Of a stretch of DNA of 64,000 nucleotides, positions 61,558-64,000 are shown in pieces. Below the pieces are notes generated by a model. That model searched no databases. It had not been told where the DNA came from and saw only the letters and a program-made list of their open reading frames with translations. This DNA is from Antarcticibacterium sp. 1MA-6-2 (GTDB lineage Bacteria; Bacteroidota; Bacteroidia; Flavobacteriales; Flavobacteriaceae): positions 3,534,001-3,598,000 of the forward strand of contig NZ_CP091036.1 in NCBI RefSeq assembly GCF_021535135.1. Reading direction: 5' to 3'. The stretch's first letter is position 1. Every line of letters starts with the position of its first letter. Both the position numbers and the translations under genes were made by a program.

Positions 61558-63541
61558 ATGGCTTATAAAATGATACCAAACAAGCGTAAATTTTTTCTAC
61601 CAAAGTTGCATCTCCTTATTTTTGCAATATTGACTTCCGGGTTTTGTACGACTATCTCTGCCCAGGAATCGCCTATGGAGGAGGATTTTTTTAACATTAG
61701 AAATATAAGGACTCCTGAAGGAATACTTCTGGAGGTTGGAGGTCTTTGTGTTCTTCCCAATGGTAATCTAGGAATTGCTACACGCCGCGGGGAAATATAT
61801 ATTGTGGAAAATCCCACCAGCTCGCGACCTTTCTTCCGGCACTTTGCTTCCGGATTACATGAGCCTCTGGGCCTGGCTTATAAGGATGGCGCTTTTTATG
61901 CAGCACAACGGGGGGAATTAACTAAACTGGAAGATACAGATTACGACGGAAAGGCCGATGTCTATGAAACAGTTTATTCCTGGCCCCTGTCCGGTCATTA
62001 TCATGAATATAGTTTCGGACCTAAAATAGCACCAGATGGTTCCTTCTTTGTAACAGGTAATGTTGCTTTTGGGGATGAAGAATGGTGGAGAGGAGAGAGT
62101 CGTGTGCCATGGAGAGGGTGGACGATGAAGATTAGCGAAGATGGTAAAATGGAACCATGGGCTACAGGTATGAGATCTCCTGCAGGTCTTGGAATGATTG
62201 ATGGAGAATTTTTCTACGCTGAAAATCAGGGAGACTGGATGGGATCCGGTGGTGTGTGGAAAGTAGATAAAGGAACTTTTACCGGGCATCCTGCAGGTTT
62301 GCGCTGGTCTAATAAACCCGGTTCTCCAGTAAATATCACTACAGAACAATTGTATGCCCAGGTTGACCCAATGCAGGAAAAGAATGAGAATGGAAGATAT
62401 ATCAAACCAGAAAATTCTCAAAATACAGACTTCGTAAGTTTGTACGAGTTAAAAGATGAATTTCCACAACTTAAAACTCCTGTGGTATGGTTGCCTCACG
62501 GAATTCTGGGAATTTCTAATTCTGAAATTCTAAAGATACCTGAAGGAAATTTTGGTCCTTTTGAAGGTCAATTGCTGGTAGGTGATCAGGGAATGAGTAT
62601 GATCATGAGAGTTTTCATGGAGGAGATCAATGGAGTTCACCAGGGAGCTGCATTTGCTTTCCGAAGTGGTTTCCAGTCGGGAGTACTGCGATTGGCCTGG
62701 GCAAAGGACGGTTCTCTTTTTGTAGGTGAGACTAACCGTGGATGGGGATCTGCTTAGTGAGGCTAACCAGGGTTTACAGCGCCTGGTGTGGAATAAAAAA
62801 CTTCCTTTTGAAATGAAGGCCGTTCGGGCAATGCCTGATGGATTTGAAATAGAATTCACTATGCTAGTAGATCGCAAAACGGCAGAGGATCCGGCTTCCT
62901 ATTTTGTAAATAGCTTTATATATAAATATTATGCTGTTTATGGAAGTCCCCCGGTTAATCTTGAAGAAAATGAAATCCAGGGTGTAAAGGTTTCAGAAGA
63001 CGGAATGAAGGTGCGGATAGTAGTTGATAATCTTAGAGAGAATTTCGTTCATAACATTTCCCTTTTTGGAGTTAGGGCTAAAGAAAATTCTTATTCGTTA
63101 GTTCATCCTACTGCCTACTATACTTTAAATGTTATTCCAGATGGAGAGAAATTAAAGCTGGCTGACTTGAAAAAGACAAGTAGTGCAAAAGAAACTACGA
63201 CAGCGGCAAAAGCAAAAGCAGAAACTGCAAAATCAACTAAAACCACTGTAGCTACCTCAAAGCAGCAGGTGCCAGATTTTGAAACTATACAGCCAATTCT
63301 TCAGCGGAATACTTGTTTTGCCTGTCATGCTGTGGATAAAAAGCAAATTGGTCCTTCTTATATGGAAGTTGCCAAACGAAACTATAGCAATGAAAGGATC
63401 CTGGAGCTTATTCATAATCCGGAACCTCAGAACTGGCCCGATTATCCTGTTGCAATGCCTCCAATGCCTCAGGTCTCTAAAGAAGACGGTTTAAAAATAG
63501 CAGCCTATATAAACTCTTTGAATGATAAATCGAAGAAGTAA
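61558..63541 (+). CDS. Beta-propeller sugar-dehydrogenase-like protein with C-terminal cytochrome c (one frame break)
   Basis: Secreted protein of about 660 residues. After a signal peptide (LLIFAILTSGFCTTISAQ) comes a six-blade-type propeller (GGLCVLPNGNLGIATRRGEI, GLAYKDGAFYAAQRGELTKL, GMRSPAGLGMIDGEFFYAEN), a middle Ig-like part, a Lys/Ala/Thr-rich linker and a cytochrome c domain with the heme motif CFACH and a distal Met region MPPMPQVS. The break is at CTTAG 62753-62757, in WGSA-x-EANQGLQRL. An in-frame CTAGTA at 62864-62869 gives Leu where FTMPVDR is expected. It may pass electrons from oxidised sugars and work with the DUF1080 partner. Confidence 0.75.
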
Positions 63542-63563
63542 CAGGTAAAAAAAATATCCTGAG

Positions 63564-63591
63564 ATGCCATTCCATGATTACGGAATGGCAT
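63564..63591 (+). terminator. Rho-independent terminator
   Basis: Perfect 10-bp stem ATGCCATTCC/GGAATGGCAT with a T5 tail after the cytochrome gene. Confidence 0.85.
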
Positions 63592-63632
63592 TTTTAGGAT
63601 TAAGGTAAAATTCAAAATAGAGTGTATTTTTT

Positions 63633-64000
63633 ATGAAGGTTTCCCGTATCTTTTTTGCGATATGGAGCTTATTATTTCTTCTCTTCGCTTATTGGCAATG
63701 GAACGATCCTGATCCCGAAGTTTGGGTGAGTATCTACTTCTTCAGTGCACTAATGTGCGTACTTGCAGCCTTTGAACGGTTTTATCTACCGCTCCTAATA
63801 GTGGTAGCCATAGCAGCATTTTTTGGAGGGATATACCTATTTCCTTCTTCTGTGAGAGATTGGGTTCTTCAGGAGTGGCAACAGGCAGATCTTTCTATGA
63901 AAACTCCCGATATGGAAGTTGCCCGGGAGTCTTTTGGGCTATTTATAGTTTCGTTAATTATAGGCCTGGCAGCATTAAATGGATGGTTCATAAAACGTTC
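63633..64000 (+). CDS. TMEM220-family membrane protein, C-terminus beyond window edge
   Basis: A hydrophobic protein with about 122 residues visible. It starts MKVSRIFFAIWSLLFLLF and has AYWQWNDPDPEVWVSIYFF, the conserved segment of the transmembrane-220 family, whose function is unknown. Further helices include LLIVVAIAAFFGGIYLF and FIVSLIIGLAALNGWF. The frame is open to the window end without a break. Confidence 0.75.
   Translation, partial: MKVSRIFFAIWSLLFLLFAYWQWNDPDPEVWVSIYFFSALMCVLAAFERFYLPLLIVVAIAAFFGGIYLFPSSVRDWVLQEWQQADLSMKTPDMEVARESFGLFIVSLIIGLAALNGWFIKR

Noticed and set aside
11701..62757. TAG recoding or stop-codon read-through as an explanation for the many in-frame TAG stops
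   Set aside because: Most sites also shift the frame by one or two bases, and some give TAA or no immediate stop, so reading TAG as an amino acid would not restore the proteins.
1..64000. Mobile element, prophage, tRNA or rRNA genes
   Set aside because: No transposase, integrase, phage structural gene, tRNA-like cloverleaf or rRNA segment was recognised on either strand.

Overview
The window looks like a chromosomal stretch of a marine or soil Flavobacteriaceae bacterium (Bacteroidota; a Gramella/Salegentibacter-like relative is a guess). The evidence is AT-rich DNA, a SusC/SusD pair, a Nudix-type sugar regulator, a histone-H1-like small protein, lipoprotein-rich glycan-degradation loci and Bacteroidota-type xylulokinase, GH92, GH76 and GH115 enzymes. 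No rRNA, tRNA, IS element or CRISPR array was seen.

Region 1 (1-20.5 kb) is a glucuronoxylan-use locus. A xylose transporter and xylulokinase lie divergent to a Nudix-fold regulator, followed by a LacI regulator. A minus-strand operon uxaC-kdgK-eda-dctP-dctQ-dctM takes up and breaks down glucuronate. A divergent plus-strand operon carries GH67, an SDR (probable fructuronate reductase), uxuA, GH10 xylanase and GH115, then an aldo/keto reductase. Together they encode xylan cleavage, removal of (methyl)glucuronate, TRAP uptake, and glucuronate -> fructuronate -> mannonate -> KDG -> KDPG -> pyruvate + glyceraldehyde-3-phosphate. A LacI-type operator sits in the divergent control region.

Region 2 (20.5-29 kb) holds a histone-H1-like protein, a lipoprotein, an iron/siderophore module (PepSY-TM, TonB receptor, PepSY-TM) with two matching palindromic boxes, and an unknown lipoprotein.

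Region 3 (29-53.6 kb) is an alpha-mannan locus: SusC/SusD, GH76 endo-alpha-1,6-mannanase, three GH92 enzymes, three basic-secretory-protein-type peptidases or their degenerate relatives, GH172/DUF2961, a FucP-type transporter, a LacI regulator and a ROK sugar kinase. Near-identical 16-bp palindromes (ACTAAATCGATTTAGT type) lie before most transcription units and suggest one LacI regulon. All three GH92 proteins have Gln where the family's catalytic-acid Glu is expected, which points to mannosyl-phosphate (phosphomannan) substrates.

Region 4 (53.6-64 kb) has a C39-like peptidase, a tandem-repeat lipoprotein, a LytS/LytTR two-component pair, an SGNH hydrolase, a DUF1080 protein paired with a beta-propeller/cytochrome c protein, and the start of a TMEM220-family protein.

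The most striking property of the window is not a gene. About 34 one- or two-base frame breaks interrupt about 20 otherwise well-conserved genes. Most sit at CTTAG, CTAAG, CTTAAG, CTAGG or CCTAGG strings exactly where protein conservation predicts CTGG or CCAG, often within RCTGGY/RCCAGY. This looks like a motif-specific consensus error on modified DNA rather than real gene decay, so the genes are annotated here as full-length loci with the breaks noted.
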